A stretch of 64,000 bases of DNA. Origin: Antilocapra americana. Its lineage: Eukaryota; Chordata; Mammalia; Artiodactyla; Antilocapridae. Both the position numbers and the translations under genes were made by a program. Shown here piece by piece: positions 11,019-23,403 of the stretch. Location: contig ML662465.1 in the NCBI GenBank assembly GCA_007570785.1, positions 7,483,898-7,547,897 of the forward strand. Reading direction: 5' to 3'. The notes beneath the pieces were generated by a model. That model had not been told where the DNA came from. It saw nothing but the letters and a program-made list of their open reading frames with translations, and searched no databases. Numbering within the stretch: the first letter of the stretch is position 1; every line of letters begins with the position of its first letter.

Positions 11019-12309
11019 GGTAGCTGGTCCCTGGAGCATGTGAATTTGTGCCTCTTCTGTGGTTCTGTACAAGAATCAGGCATGTCAGGGCTCAACTTTG
11101 CTCTGTCCCTTCCTAACCTATTTCCTCTCCTATAAAATGGAGACACTGAGAGAAACACGTGTAAAGCTTATGGCATGTGTCCAGCGTACAGTCAGAGCTT
11201 AACATCCCATGTTAACTGTTGTCCAGAATTGTCATTCTTTGCGCTGTGCCAAGTGGACTTGCCTGTATTATGAAGACCAGTCTCTCATCATGTACAGGTA
11301 TTCTCACACGTAGGTTTCTGTTGTACAAAGTCAGGGGAAAACAGCAACTTGCTGGGACAGGAGGGAGGCAAGAGATGACATCAGGTTTATAAGGAGATGG
11401 GCCACCACACCCAAACCTGGACAGTAAACTGCCACCTATGGTTTTGATGTGAAGGCTGAGGTCTAATGCTCTGCCATCCATCCCAAAGTACTGGGAGCGA
11501 CATCCTGGAGGGGAGTCAAGAAGTAGAAGAAACTATCCAAGGAAGAGAAACCCTCTGCTTGCTCTAAGTCATTGTTTGTAAGGACCAGAAGCCCCTCCTG
11601 AACCTTTCATGTCTACAATCCTTTTCCACACAAGGACGGCTGATTTCCTGAACTCTTCACCCCCCTAGAAATGGGAGAGCACCCAAGTGTGGTACTTAAT
11701 GAAGTTCAGAGGCTCTGCAATGGAATGGGATTTGTACTAGGAAGATCAGGAGATTGGCAAGGCAAGAGTCAGTCCTCAAACACTTTGCTCCCAAGTAAAA
11801 TGGTTTGCTTAAATTGGTCGATTCTTTTTAAGCTAATGTGTCAGTTCTTTCCCCCATAATGAGAATAATAAATAATGCCAGAAGTACTGCAGAGTTGATT
11901 ACATTTTGTCAGCAAGCATGGTGATTCACAAGCCTTGAACAGCCCTGCTGCTCTGTGCACTACTAAACTACAGGGGTCATTTTTAATTATAATTTCTTAT
12001 CGTAGAAGCAAATGATAAAACAGTAATAACACATATAAAATGACTTTTAAGAGCTCAGCTGTAACACTTTTCCACTTTTCCAGGCTGTCCTCTAGTTCCT
12101 GTCTGTACACATGGATAGGTTTATTATTGCAACCGTAGCATAATTGTGACTTGTTTTATGGTTTTGTTTCCTTAACAGGTTACCACAAATGTTTTTCCAA
12201 AATGCCTTATAATCATTTTAATGACCATTTTAAGGAGGTGCTTCACCCATCAAGTAGCCATTCCCCTATTGGGCATTGAAGTCTATTCTGTCCTGCCTTG
12301 TTCTGTGTT

Positions 12310-12504
12310 TCCAGAGTATCAGCTTGAGTCTCTCAACAGAACCATTACCAGAATCACCTTTGGAGTTTTCAAAATGCAGATGCCCAGACCCCCTACCCCC
12401 ACACCAGACTGAATGAATCAGAACCTCTGGGTGTGGAACTTGGATGTGGATGCTCTAAATGCTCTTCAGTGACTGATGCACAGTCAAGGTTGAGAATCAC
12501 TGTT
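12310..12504 (+). mobile_element. MER5A hAT-Charlie relic
   Basis: Recognisable body (ccagaatcacctttggag, agatgcccagaccc, aatcagaacctctgggtgtgg) and right terminal repeat (aaggttgagaatcactgtt). Confidence 0.75.
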
Positions 12505-14055
12505 AGAGATAATGTTACCATGAGAGGCCTTTTGCCTTGTCGTGGCAAAGGACTTGCTGTGTGAAGCAATGAAGCTATGAGCCATGCTATGCAAGACAGA
12601 CAGGTCATACTTAGCGAAGAGTTCTGACAAAACATAGGCCACTGGAGGAGGAAATGGCAAATCACTCCAGTATTTCTGCCAAGAAAACCTCATGAACAGT
12701 ATGAAAAGGCAATAAGATATGACACCAGAAGATGAGCCTCCCCATGTCAGAAGGTGTCCAGTATGCTACTGGGAAAGTGCAGGGAAATAGCTTCAGGAGG
12801 AAAGAAGATGCTGGGCCAAAGCAGAAATGACGTTCAGTTGTGGATGTGTCTGGTGGTGAAAGTTAAGTCCAATGCTGTAAGAACAATATTGCATAGAAAC
12901 CTGGAATGTTAGATCCAAGAATCAAGGTAAATTGGACATGGTCAAGCAGGAGATGGCAAAAGTGAACATCGACATTTTAGGAATCAGTCAACTAAGACGG
13001 ACAGGAATGGGTGAATTTAATTTAGGTAACCATTATATCAGCTACTGTGGGCAAGAATCCCTTAGAAGAAATGAAGTAACCCTCATAGTCAACAAGAGTC
13101 CAAAATGCAGTACTTGAGTGTAATCTCAAAGAAAATGATCTCAGTTTATTTCCAAGGCAAACCATTCAGCGTCACAATAATCCAAGTCTATGCCCCAATC
13201 ATTAACGCTAAAGAAGCTGAAGTCAGATGGTTCTATGAAGACCTACAAGACCTTCTAGAACTAACAACAAAAACATCCTTTTCATCACCGAAGATTGAAA
13301 TGCAAAAGTAGGAAGTCACGAGGTACTGGAGTAACAGGCAAGTTTGGCCTTGGAGTACCAAATGAGGCAGGGCAAATTCTAACAGTTTTGCCAAGAGAAC
13401 ACACTGGTCATAGCAAACATCTTCTTCCAACAACATCAGAGGTGACTCTACACATGGACATCACCTGATGGTCAATACTGAAATCAGATTGATTATATTT
13501 TTTGCAGCTGAAGATGGAAAAGCTCTATAGAGTCAGCAAAAAGAAGACCTGGAGCTGACTGTGGCTTAGATCATGAGCTCCTTATTGCAAATTCAGCCTT
13601 AAATTGAGGAAAGTAAGAAAAACCATTAGGGCATTCAGGTATGACCTAAATCAAATCCCTTATGATTATACAGTAGAGGTGACAAATAGATTTAAGGAAT
13701 TAGATCTGGTAGACAGAGTGCCTGAAGAACTATGGACAGAGGTTTATAACGTTGTACTGAAGGCAGTGACCAAAACCATCCCAAAGAAAAAGAAATGCTA
13801 GAAGGCAAAGTGGTTGTCTGAGATCTGAGATGCTGTAAAAATAGCTGAGGAAAGAAGAAAAGTGAAAGGCAAGGGAGAAGGGGACAGATTTACATAACTG
13901 AATGAAGAGTTCCAGAGAACAGCAAGGAGAGATAAGAAGACCTTCTGAAATGAACAATGCAAAGAAACAGAGGTAAACAACTGAATGGAAAAGACTAGAG
14001 ATCTCTTCAAGAAAATTGGAAATAGCAGGGGAATGTTTCATGCAAGGATGGGCAT

Positions 14056-14152
14056 GATACGGCTGATTCATGTCAATGTATGGCAAAACGACTACAATAT
14101 TGTAAAGTAACTAGCCTCCAATTAAAATAAATAATTTTTTTAATTAAAATAA
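14056..14152 (+). mobile_element. L1 3' end, minimal insertion inside BovB
   Basis: Only the last 97 bp of an L1 (gattcatgtcaatgtatggc...cctccaattaaaataaat). It is flanked by the 12-bp duplication aaggatgggcat at 14044-14055 and 14153-14164. Confidence 0.88.
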
Positions 14153-14953
14153 AAGGATGGGCATTTTGAAGGACAGAAACAGTAAGGAGCTAACAGAAAG
14201 AAAATAGATTAAAGAGAAGTGACAAGAATACACAGAAGAACTATTTTAAAAAAAATGTCTTAATGACCTGGAAAACCATGATGGTGTGGAAACTCACTGA
14301 GAGCTGGACATCCTGGAGTGTGAAGTCAAGTGGGCCCTAGGAAGAATTACTACAAGCAAAGCTAATGGAAGTGATGGAATTCCAGCTGAGCTATTTCAAA
14401 TCTTAAAAGATAATGCTGTTAAAGTGCTGCCATCAATATTTCAGCAAATTTGAAAAATTCAGCAGTGGCCACAGAACAGGAAAAGGTCAGTTTTCATTCC
14501 AATCCCAAAGAAAGGAGATGCCAAAGAATGTTCAGACTACCATACAACTGTGCTCATTTCACATACCAGTAAGCTTATACTCAAAATCCATCAAGCTGTG
14601 TTTCAGCAGTATGTGAACTGAGAACTTCCAGAGGTACAAGCTGGGTTTAGAAAAGGCAGAGGAACCAGAGATCAAATTGTCAACATCCATTGGATCAAAG
14701 AGAAAGCAAGGGAATTCCAGAAAAACATCTGCTTCTGCTTCATTGACTACACTAAAGCCTTTGTGTGGATCACAACAAACTGTGGAATTTCTTAAAGAGA
14801 TGAGAATACCAGGCCACTTTACCTGTCTCCTGAGAAACCTGTATGCAGGTCAAGAACCAACAGTTAGAACCAGACGTGGAATAACAGACTAGTTCAAAAT
14901 TGAGAAAGGAGTACATCAAGGCTGTATATTGTCACCTTGCTTATTTAACTTTA

Positions 14954-15430
14954 TTTTTTATTTTTTTTTAATTTTCTTTATTTTATTGTGTTGGTTTTGC
15001 CATACAATGACATGAAACCGCCATGGGTTTACATATGCTCCCCCCGTAGAACCCCCTCCCTCCTCCCTCCCGATTCCCTCCCCCTGAGACATCTCGGTGC
15101 ACCAGCCCCGAGCATCAATCCTGGGCTGGCGATTGATTTCACATATGGTAATTAACATGTTTCAATGCCATTCTCCCATATCATCCCACCCTTGCCCTCT
15201 TCCACAGAGTCAACCAGTCCATTCTATACATCTGCGTTCCTTTTGCTGTCTCGCATGCAGGGTTCTCGTTACCGTCTTTCTAAATTCCATGTATATGCGT
15301 TAGTATACTGTATTGTTTTTTCTTCTGGCTTACTTCACTCTGGATAATAGGCTCCAGTTCCGTCCACCTGAGTAGAACTGATTCAAATAAATTTTTTTTT
15401 AATGCTGAGTAGTATTCCATTGTGTATATG
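14954..15430 (-). mobile_element. L1 3' UTR, 5'-truncated, inserted in BovB
   Basis: Begins with a T-rich tail. It continues through the reversed L1 3' UTR (ccccctccctcctccctccc block, catcccacccttgccctc) to the end of ORF2 (attccattgtgtatatg). The short duplication taacttta at 14946-14953 and 15431-15438 marks the site. Confidence 0.88.
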
Positions 15431-15446
15431 TAACTTTAATTCAGAG

Positions 15447-15870
15447 TTGTTGTTCAGTCTCTTAAGTCATGTCCAACTCTTTACAACCCCATGGACTGCA
15501 GCATGCCAAGCTTCACGGTTTTTCACCGTCTTCTGAAGTTTGCTCAAACTCGTGTCCATTGAGTCGATGATGCCATCCAGCCATTTCATCCTCTGTCACC
15601 TGCTCCTCCTCCTGCTCTCAGTCTTTCCCAGCATCAGGATCTTTTCCAGTGAGCTGGCTCTTCTTATCAGGTGGCCAAAGTATTGGAGCTTTAGCTTCAG
15701 CATCAGTCTTTCCAACCATACTGAGGGTTGATTTCCTTTAGGATTAACTGGTTTGATACTGGAGTGAGTTGCCATTCCCTTCTCCAGGGGATCTTCCCGA
15801 CCAAAGGATTGAACCTGGGTCTCCCACATTGCAACCAGATTCTTTACCATCTGAGCCACCAAGGAAGCCT
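15447..15870 (-). repeat. Antisense BovB 3' end plus Bov-tA fragment
   Basis: 15447-15750 is the reversed BovB 3' end; 15752-15870 is a reversed Bov-tA head (gatcttcccgaccaaagg...gagccaccaaggaagcc). The BovB portion is longer than the piece normally carried by a Bov-tA SINE, so there may be two insertions. Confidence 0.8.
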
Positions 15871-16721
15871 AACTGGCTATATATTAATACAAAATAAACA
15901 GTTTAAAGTTTAAAAAAAATACTGGCATTAAACTCAACATAAAAACAAAACAACTAAGATCATGGCATCTAGTCCAGTCACTTCATGGCAAATAGGAGGG
16001 GGAAAAGGGGAAACAGTGATAGATTTTATTTTCTTAGGCTCTAAAATCACTATGGATGGTGACTGCAGCCATGAAATTAAAAGATGCTTGCTTCTTGGGA
16101 GGAAAGTTATGGCAAACCTAGATAGCATATTATAAAACAGAGACATCACTTTGCCAACAAAGGTCCATGTAGTCAAAGCTGCGACTTTTCCAGTAGTCAT
16201 GTATGGATATGAGTTGGACCATAAAGAAGGCTGAGTACTGAAGAACTGATGCTTTTGAACTGAGGTGCTGGAAAAGACTCTTGAGATTCCCTTGGACAGC
16301 AGGGAGATCAAACCAGTCAATCCTAAAGGATATGAACCCTGAATATTCATTGGAAGGACTGATGCTTAAGCTGAAGCTCTAATACTTTGACCACCTGATG
16401 TGAAGAGCCAACTCATTGGAAAAGATCCTCATGCTGGTAAAGACTGAATGTAAAAGGACAAGGGGACAGCAGAGGTTGAGGAGATTAGATAGCATCCTCG
16501 GCTCAATGGGCATTAATTTGAGCAAACTCCAGAACATAGTGAAGGAAAGGGGAACCTGGCATGCTGCAGTTCACAGGGTTGCAAAGAGTTGAACACAGCT
16601 TAGTGATTGAACAGCAAAAGAGGCCTTTTGAGTCACTTGTTGAACAACCTTGCTGGAACCCAGGCCTTACCCCTTAGGAAAGAAGCAGAGCCATCACAAC
16701 ATTGGGAGGCATAATGTGACA

Positions 16722-16885
16722 GTGAGCCATAAAGAAGGCTGAGTGCCAAAGAATCTTGAAATTGTGGTGCTGGAGAAGACTCCCGAAAGTCCCTTGGACA
16801 GCAAGGAGAGCAAACCAATCAATCCTAAAGGAAATCAACCCTGAATCTTCATTGTAAAAACTAATGCTGAAGCTGAAGCTCCAAA
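16722..16885 (+). repeat. BovB LINE internal fragment
   Basis: Sense fragment from the reverse-transcriptase C-terminal region (aaagaaggctgagtgcc...gtggtgctggagaagac...tgaagctgaagctcc). It resembles 16225-16385, so it may be a second copy or a local duplication. Confidence 0.75.
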
Positions 16886-17379
16886 ACATAACATACATAT
16901 AAGAAGGTGGAACCTCCTTTATTTTGTTTGCTTATCACAATAAACCTGTAGGACATAGATTTTGACACACGCTGCTTTTAACATTTTCATGTGAAATTTC
17001 ACTTCAATCATGGCTGTGTTATCACTCCCTGGGCTGGAAGACTATCAGAAAATTCACTGAGTCGGGAGCCAGGGTCCCAGAGTTATAACTTGGCTCAGTG
17101 ACTAACCAGTTTTGTAGTCTTGGTTAACTCATTTTTTCTCCCAAGACCTCGTTGTTGTGTTGTTGTTGTTGTTGAAAGAAAGGATTGGTAAATTGTATTG
17201 CTAAATACAGTTGTATTTACAGGAGATTGGGTCCAGCCTTCCCCACTTCTGGTCCCACAGATATGGAAATGCTCAGATGCTCAAGACCCCTGCCTTCTGG
17301 ATCTGTGATTCTGAATCCACAGTTACAGAGGGTTAACTTTAATCTATACAGAATTTTATAATGTTGAGATTTCCTTTTT

Positions 17380-17760
17380 CTTAAAAAAATTGAGATATAA
17401 TTCACATACCACTAATAGTCACCTTTTAAAATCATGCAATTCAGAGGTTTTTTTTAGTATATTCACAAAGTTGTACAGTTATAACCACTATGTAATTCTA
17501 GAACATCTTCATCACGCAAAAAGAAACCTATATCCACTAGCCATTTCTTCTATCCAGCCTCTGTCAACCGCTGACCTACTTTCTGCCTATATGGATTTTC
17601 CTTTTATGCACATTTTATGTAAATGGAATCATATACCAGGTACCATTTTGTGTCTATCTGGCTGGTTTCATTTAGCATAATGTTCTCAAGGTTTACCCAT
17701 GTTGTTGCATGAATCATTACTTCATTTCTGTTTATGGCTGAATAATATTCCATTGTGTGA
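17380..17760 (-). mobile_element. Old L1 (L1M-type) 3' end
   Basis: Reversed L1 3' region: ttgagatataattcacatac, ttcacaaagttgtac, ggctgaataatattccattg. It is more diverged than the next element, which abuts it. Confidence 0.7.
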
Positions 17761-17761
17761 G

Positions 17762-19920
17762 GTTTTTTTTTTTCTTTTAATCTCTTTTTATTTATTTATT
17801 TATTTTAGTTGAAGGCTAATTACTTTACAATATTGTAGTGGTTTTTGCCATACATTGACATGAATCAGCCATGGGTTTACCTGTGTTCCCCATTCTGAAC
17901 CCCCCTCCCTCCTCCCTCCTCCTTCCCCATCCCATCCCTCAGGGCACCAGCCCTGAGCACCTGTCTCAGGTATCAAACCTGGACTGGCAATCTGTTTCAC
18001 ATATGATAATATACTTGTTTCAATGCTATTCTCCCAGATCATCCCACCCTTGCCCTCTCCCATAGAGTCCAAAAGACTGTTCTATACATCTGTGTCTCTT
18101 TTGCTGTCTTGCATATAGGGTTATTGTTACCATCTTTCTGAATTCCATATATATGTGTGAGCATACTGTATTGGTGTTTTTCTTTCTGACTTACTTCACT
18201 CTGTATAATAGGCTCCAGTTTCATCCACCTCATTAGAACTGATTCAAATATATTCTTTTTAATGGCTGAATAATATTCCATTGTGTATATGTACCACAGC
18301 TTTCTTACCCATTCGTCTGCTGATGGACATCTAGGTTGCTACCATGTCCTGGCTATTGTAAACAGTGCTGTGATGAACATTGGGGTACACGTGTCTCTTT
18401 CAATTCTGGTTTCCTCAGTGTGTATGTCCAGCAGTGGGATTGCTGGGTGGTATGGCAGTTCTATTTCCAGTTTTTTAAGGAATCTCCACACTGTTCTCCA
18501 TAGTGGCTATACTAGTTTGCACTCCCACCAACAGTGTAAGAGGGTTCCCTTTTCTCCACATCCTCTCCAGCATTTATTGCTTGTAGACTTTTGGATAGCC
18601 TCCATTCTGACTGGTGTGAAATGGTACCTCATTGTGGTTTTGATTTGCATTTCTCTGATGAGTGATGTTGAGCATCTTTTCATGTGTTTGTTAGCCATCT
18701 GTATGTCTTCTTTGGAGAAATGTTGGTTTAGTTCTTTGGCCCATCTTTTGATTGGGTCATTTATTTTTCTAGAATTGAGCTGCAGGAGTTGCTTGTATAT
18801 TTTTGAGATTAATTCTTTGTTGCTTCATTTGCTATTATTTTCTCCCATTCTGAAAGCTGTCTTTTTACCTTGCTTATAGTTTCCAAAAGCTTTTAAGTTT
18901 AATTAGGTCCCATTTGTTTATTTTTGCTTTTATTTCCAATATTCTGGGAGGTAGGTCATAGAAGATCCTGCTGTGATTTATGTCGAAGAGTGTTTTGCCT
19001 GTGTTTTCCTCGAGGAGTTCTATAGTTTCTGGTCTTACGTTTAGATCTTTAATCCATTTTGAATTTATTTTTGTGTATGGTATTAGAAAGTGTTCTAGTT
19101 TCATTCTTTTACAAGTGGTTGACCAGTTTTCCCAGCACCACTTGTTAAAGAGATGTCTTTTCTCCATTGTATATTCTTGCCTCCTTTGTCAAAGATAAGG
19201 TGTCCATAGGTGCGTGAATTTATCTCTGGGCTTTCTATTTTGTTCCGTTGATCTATATTTCTGTCTTTGTGCCAGTACCATACTGTCTTGATGACTGTGG
19301 CTTTGTAGTAGAGCCTGAAGTCAGGCAGGTTGATTCCTCAGGTTCTATTCTTCTTTCTTAAGATTGCTTTGGCTATTTGAGGTTTTTTGTATTTCCATAC
19401 AAATTGTGAAATTATTTGTTCTAGTTCTCTGAAAAATACCACTGGTAGCTTGATCGGGATTGTATTGAATCTATAGATTGCTTTCAGTAGTATACTCATT
19501 TTCACTATATTGATTCTTATGATCCATGAACACGATATATTTCTCCATCTGTTTGCGTCCTCTTTGATTTCTTTCACTGGTGTTTTATAGTGTTCTATAT
19601 ATAGGTCTTTTGTTTCTTTAGGTAGATATATTCCTAAATATTTTATTCTTTTTGTTGCAATGGTGAATGGTATTGTTTCCTTAATTTCTCTTTCTGTTTT
19701 CTCATTGTTAGTATATAGGAATGCAAGGGATTTCTATGTGTTAATATTATATCCTGCAACTTTACTATATTCATTGATTCGCTCTAGAAATTTTCTGGTA
19801 GAGTCTTTAGGGTTTTCTGTGTAGAGGATCATGTCATCTGCAAACAGTGAGAGTTTTACTTCTTTTCCAATCTGAATTCCTTTTACTTCTTTTTCTGCTC
19901 TGATTGCTGTGGTCAAAATT
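17762..19920 (-). mobile_element. L1 (bovine type), 2.2 kb, antisense, 5'-truncated
   Basis: Starts with a T-run (tail), then the 3' UTR, then ORF2 read from the complementary strand in several broken frames. Recognisable blocks are [39 protein letters not shown], and the polymerase-core block with the FADD catalytic signature ([11 protein letters not shown]) near 19850. Lesions make it inactive. Confidence 0.92.
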
Positions 19921-20546
19921 TAAACAAATAAATAATGGACAAAACATATACTGTTCTCTTTTTCCCAGGACTCACTACCCAGCTCTAGTCTTTATCCCCA
20001 TTCCTCATCCTTAAACTCTTGCCTGAAACATCACCCTATCCCCAGGTTCACCCCTATCCCATCTCTGAGCTACAGTGCATCCTAGACTCTCACCCTGTCT
20101 GGGACATTCTCCCACCCTTCATGCCTTATTCTTCCCCAAACCTGCTGTAACCCCCTTCCCATCTGTCACTCACAAATAGGCTTCATTCTTTACCTCATCT
20201 CTCAGCCCATCATTGATCAGTTGGTATGAAGTCACTCATGCATATACCCCTTGGGAATTAGTTAAAAAACCAAAAGCTTGATTTTGTAAAAAATTATACA
20301 CCAGATAAATTCTCAAATGTCCAAGGCATCCAAACCACAGCTCTCAAATGCATGTGTACTTCCCTGCTTCCTTTCAGAGCCATCCTTGCATGCAAACCTC
20401 CAGGAGAAGACACTGTCCTGGAAGGACACTGGGGCAGGAAGCACCTCTTCCCACTTCTGCTGCTTCTTCCAGGGGCAGAACTTGCTTCACCCTCAGGATA
20501 CCAGGTACCAGGCACTCACCCCTTTCTGTCCCTGTGCCACCTACAG

Positions 20547-20745
20547 AATGAATGTGAAGGGGACTTGGCAGAGGCGATGCCGGCACTAGAGGCTGCACTC
20601 GCTGCACTGGACACTCTGAACCCAGCAGATATCTCACTGGTGAAGTCGATGCAGAACCCACCTGGTCCTGTCAAGCTGGTCATGGAGAGCATCTGTGTGA
20701 TGAAAGGGCTGAGACCAGAGAGGAAGCCGGACCCCAGTGGCAGCG
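20547..20745 (+). CDS. DNAH3: DNAH3 window exon 5: stalk tip, start of microtubule-binding domain
   Basis: Exon of 199 nt; acceptor AG at 20545-20546, donor GTAACC at 20746. Residues 412-478 begin NECEGDLAEAMPALEAALAA, the end of coiled coil 1, then ALDTLNPADISLVKSMQNPP. The latter is the conserved entry into the microtubule-binding domain, where the proline-containing link sets the helix register, followed by VKLVMESICVMKG. It ends in phase 1, in the glycine codon shared with exon 6. The open frame extends upstream into the intron by chance. Confidence 0.96.
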
Positions 20746-21049
20746 GTAACCTTCTCCAGCACCCTTCCCAACCCAGAATCATACACAGGCCGCCCCCTCC
20801 TGACAGGAAGGATGCCAGCATCCCCACTCATCCTGCCCCAGCCTGCAGGCCATATCATGGTGTCTTAGGGGAGATAAGATAGGCACCAGGATATGTGTGT
20901 ACTCACTTATGTTTCTTCACCATCCTGTCTCCTCTCAGTAAGGGAAATGCAGACATCTTTAGGTGAAGCCAAAACTCAGTCCCGGCCCCTGCCTACAAAT
21001 TGTTTCAAAAATGAAGGTCATGCAGACAAGAGGGCTGATAGGGAGCAAG

Positions 21050-21760
21050 CACACAGAGTAGTGTGTGGGTGAGAGGAAGAGAGAGAAACAAAAAGAGCTA
21101 GAGAGAGAAAGATAAAGGAGAAACTGAGAAAAAGAGAGAGACAGAGAGACAATGAAAGAGATAACCAGAGGAAAAAGGAGAGTGAGACAGAGACTGAGAG
21201 ATGGAGAGAAAGAGCGTGAGACTGGGAAAGAAACAGAGACCTGGACACCTAGATGCATGCATGTAGGCATGAAGAGATCATAAACAGAGAGAAAGGTCGG
21301 GATGAAAGAAATCAGGAGGAAGAAAGACACACACAGGGAGGGGTGAATGGGGGAGTGAGAGACTCTTACAGTGTCAGATACAGATGACAGAGAGAGAAAG
21401 ATACTGGCAAGAGAGAAAAGCAGAAATAAGCTAAGACACAGAAAAGCTGAAAGTGAACAATGGAGACAGAGCAGAGACCCTCAGAGATGCAGAGACATAC
21501 AGATACAGAGACAGTAGAGATTGAGTGGGAAGGAAATACACCTGAAAGAAGAGAAATAGAGACATGGAAACAAAGACACAAACACAGAGAATGGTGGTAG
21601 GAAGTGAGGTGGAGCATGAGCTGCTGGTGAAGGCTTAGAGGGAGAAAGACAGGGGTAAAGGAGGCAGAGTGAAACTGACAGGCCTGAGGAAGACCAGGAT
21701 ATAGAAACTCCAAAGCTAGGAGAAAAGGAATGGGGGGAGAGAGAAGAAAGTTTATATAAT
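21050..21760 (+). repeat. Purine-rich (GA)-type low-complexity tract
   Basis: About 700 bp of irregular GAGA/GAAA/CAGA sequence on the transcribed-sense strand. It is not a perfect microsatellite and has only a short break near 21240-21285. The long serine/leucine-rich frames on the opposite strand are composition artefacts. It sits 300-1,000 bp downstream of the exon 5 donor. Confidence 0.85.
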
Positions 21761-22149
21761 GGAGCCTAGAAGCATGAATAAGTGAAAATTCACTCTTAAA
21801 ATTTTAATTAGATGTAGAATCTTGCTCTAAAATCAGTGTCTTAAAACTGAACAAAAACCATCTCCTGTGATAGTTCTTGCCTTTTGAATCCTTGTATCCT
21901 TCAAACAGTCCTGCTATTCCTCCACTGCTTCTGAAATGTTAGAAATTCCTGATCCCTTCTTTGGGAGACTTTGGCTTCTGCCTCCCAGTGAATAGCATTC
22001 CCTCTTCCTTGGCTGGTTTCAGGACAAAAACCGCATGAAGAAATGCAGAGGTGATCAGAAACGGACAAGTAGGGAGTGGATGTTACAGGAGACTCCTCTA
22101 GGGAAGCAGCTGAGGCGTAATAAGTTAATCTGAGTAGAGATGAGCTAGC

Positions 22150-22326
22150 CAGTGCTTTTCCACTCTGGCTGTACCCTGGTATACCTGGGAACTTAAAGAA
22201 TGCTAAAGCCCCTGCCTCCACTCCTAGAGATTCTTATTCCATTAGCCTAGGGTGTGACCTGAGCATTAGTATTTTTCTTAAAGCTCCCAGGTGATTCTAA
22301 GGTACAGCCAAGATTGAGAACTACTG
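22150..22326 (+). mobile_element. MER5A hAT-Charlie relic, copy 2
   Basis: Body and right end recognisable: ttaaagctcccaggtgattc and cagccaagattgagaactac. Confidence 0.8.
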
Positions 22327-22510
22327 AAATATGCAAAGCAGTGTCAGGTCTCAAAGATCAGTTCTCTTCTTCGATCATTGATGTTGGCCACAGGATACAT
22401 CATCCACCTTTCTTATTTTAAAATTGATGTGAATTTTGTGTATTACTCACAAAATAACTGACAGAATTTAGCCAGTATATTGGGATGGAGCAAAAGCACA
22501 AATAAATATT

Positions 22511-22699
22511 GTACTTAGTCGCTCAGTTGTGTCCGACTATATGAGACCCCTGACTGTAGCCCACCAGGCTCCTTTGTCCATGGGGATTTTCCAGAAAAGA
22601 ATACTGGAGTGGGTTGCCATGTCCTCCAGGGGATCTTCCCAACCCAGGTCTGCTGCATTGCAGGTGGATTCTTTACTGTCTGAGCCACCAGGGAAGCCC
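22511..22699 (-). repeat. Bov-tA SINE
   Basis: Reverse-strand element from cttagtcgctcagttgtg to gagccaccagggaagccc. Confidence 0.9.
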
Positions 22700-22849
22700 A
22701 AATTAGTTGGATACCTTAAATGTAAACAAAGCAGATCATTAGCTAGGATGCAAACAAAAACTTTCATTGGAAATATTTCTAAGCTTGCTTTAGAAATAGG
22801 ACATATTTGACCTGTTGTATCTAATACAATATCTTAAGTACAACTCCTT

Positions 22850-22990
22850 TTTTTTAACTCTTTATTTTATAGTGGGGTTTAGCTGATCAATATTGTGATA
22901 GTTTCAGATGAACAGTGAAGTGACTAAGCCATACGTATACATGTATCCTTTGTCCCCCAAGCTCCCCTCCCATCCAGACTGCCACATAAC
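22850..22990 (-). repeat. Old L1 3' end fragment
   Basis: T-run followed by reversed L1 3' sequence (ctttattttatagtgggg...cagatgaacagtgaagtgac...catacgtatacatgtatcc). Confidence 0.6.
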
Positions 22991-23403
22991 TTTGAGCAGA
23001 TAATTTTTCATGAGTGGAGCTTGACAAGGGTTTATCATCAAAAAGAGTGACTTTTTTCCAACACATTGACAAAAGGAGCACTTCCTGGGATGGGATCAGG
23101 GCTCACTCATTTATTAGTCATCATGAGGGGTGCTAAGGTGAACAAAGGCCCTATTTCATTTCAGGGCAAGCTGAGGACAGCCTTCTGTCTGGTTGCAAGT
23201 CTGCAAGTTGCTTCCACCACCCCCACTCTTTCTCTGAAGACACTCAATCACTCACTCACTCACTAGAAGGACTGATTCATCACACGGATGACAAAACATG
23301 CTGTATCAGACCCACCTCTCATATTTGAAAAAGAATATTCAAAATATTAATACATGCTAATAGATCCGGTTGCCCTCTTCATGTATGACTGGGGGAAAGG
23401 GCA

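Larger units (their letters stand above)
12520..16612 (+). mobile_element. BovB LINE, near full length, with nested insertions
   Basis: The sense BovB begins in its 5' region near 12520 and ends with the 3' tail near 16612. Pieces: 12520-14055, 14165-14953 and about 15915-16612. The endonuclease and reverse-transcriptase blocks are recognisable in fragments, with stops and frame breaks throughout. It is interrupted by a 97-bp L1 tail at 14056-14152, an antisense L1 at 14954-15430, and antisense BovB and Bov-tA pieces at about 15447-15870. The interval between the L1 and the resumed BovB lacks about 190 bp of expected BovB sequence. Inactive. Confidence 0.85.
8757..20546 (+). other. Largest DNAH3 intron in window, repeat-dominated
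   Basis: Intron of 11.8 kb. Contents in order: L2-like relic (9040-9175), Bov-tA dimer (9886-10202), MIR (10325-10500), Bov-tA (10807-11018), MER5A (12310-12504), the nested BovB/L1 cluster (12520-16612), a further BovB piece (16722-16885), an old L1 end (17380-17760) and a 2.2-kb L1 (17762-19920). I see nothing I can name in about 9180-9870, 11200-12300 or 19921-20546; the last is pyrimidine-rich before the exon 5 acceptor. Confidence 0.75.

Noticed and set aside
18283..18879. A 198-codon + strand frame
   Set aside because: It is the antisense reading of the L1 ORF2 end and 3' region; the real (broken) coding sense is on the - strand.
20352..20546. Upstream extension of the exon 5 frame
   Set aside because: Dynein similarity begins exactly after AG at 20545-20546; upstream residues match nothing in the family.
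21018..21713. Serine/leucine-rich frames on the - strand resembling membrane proteins
   Set aside because: They are a composition effect of the purine-rich tract and have no start context or homologous motif.
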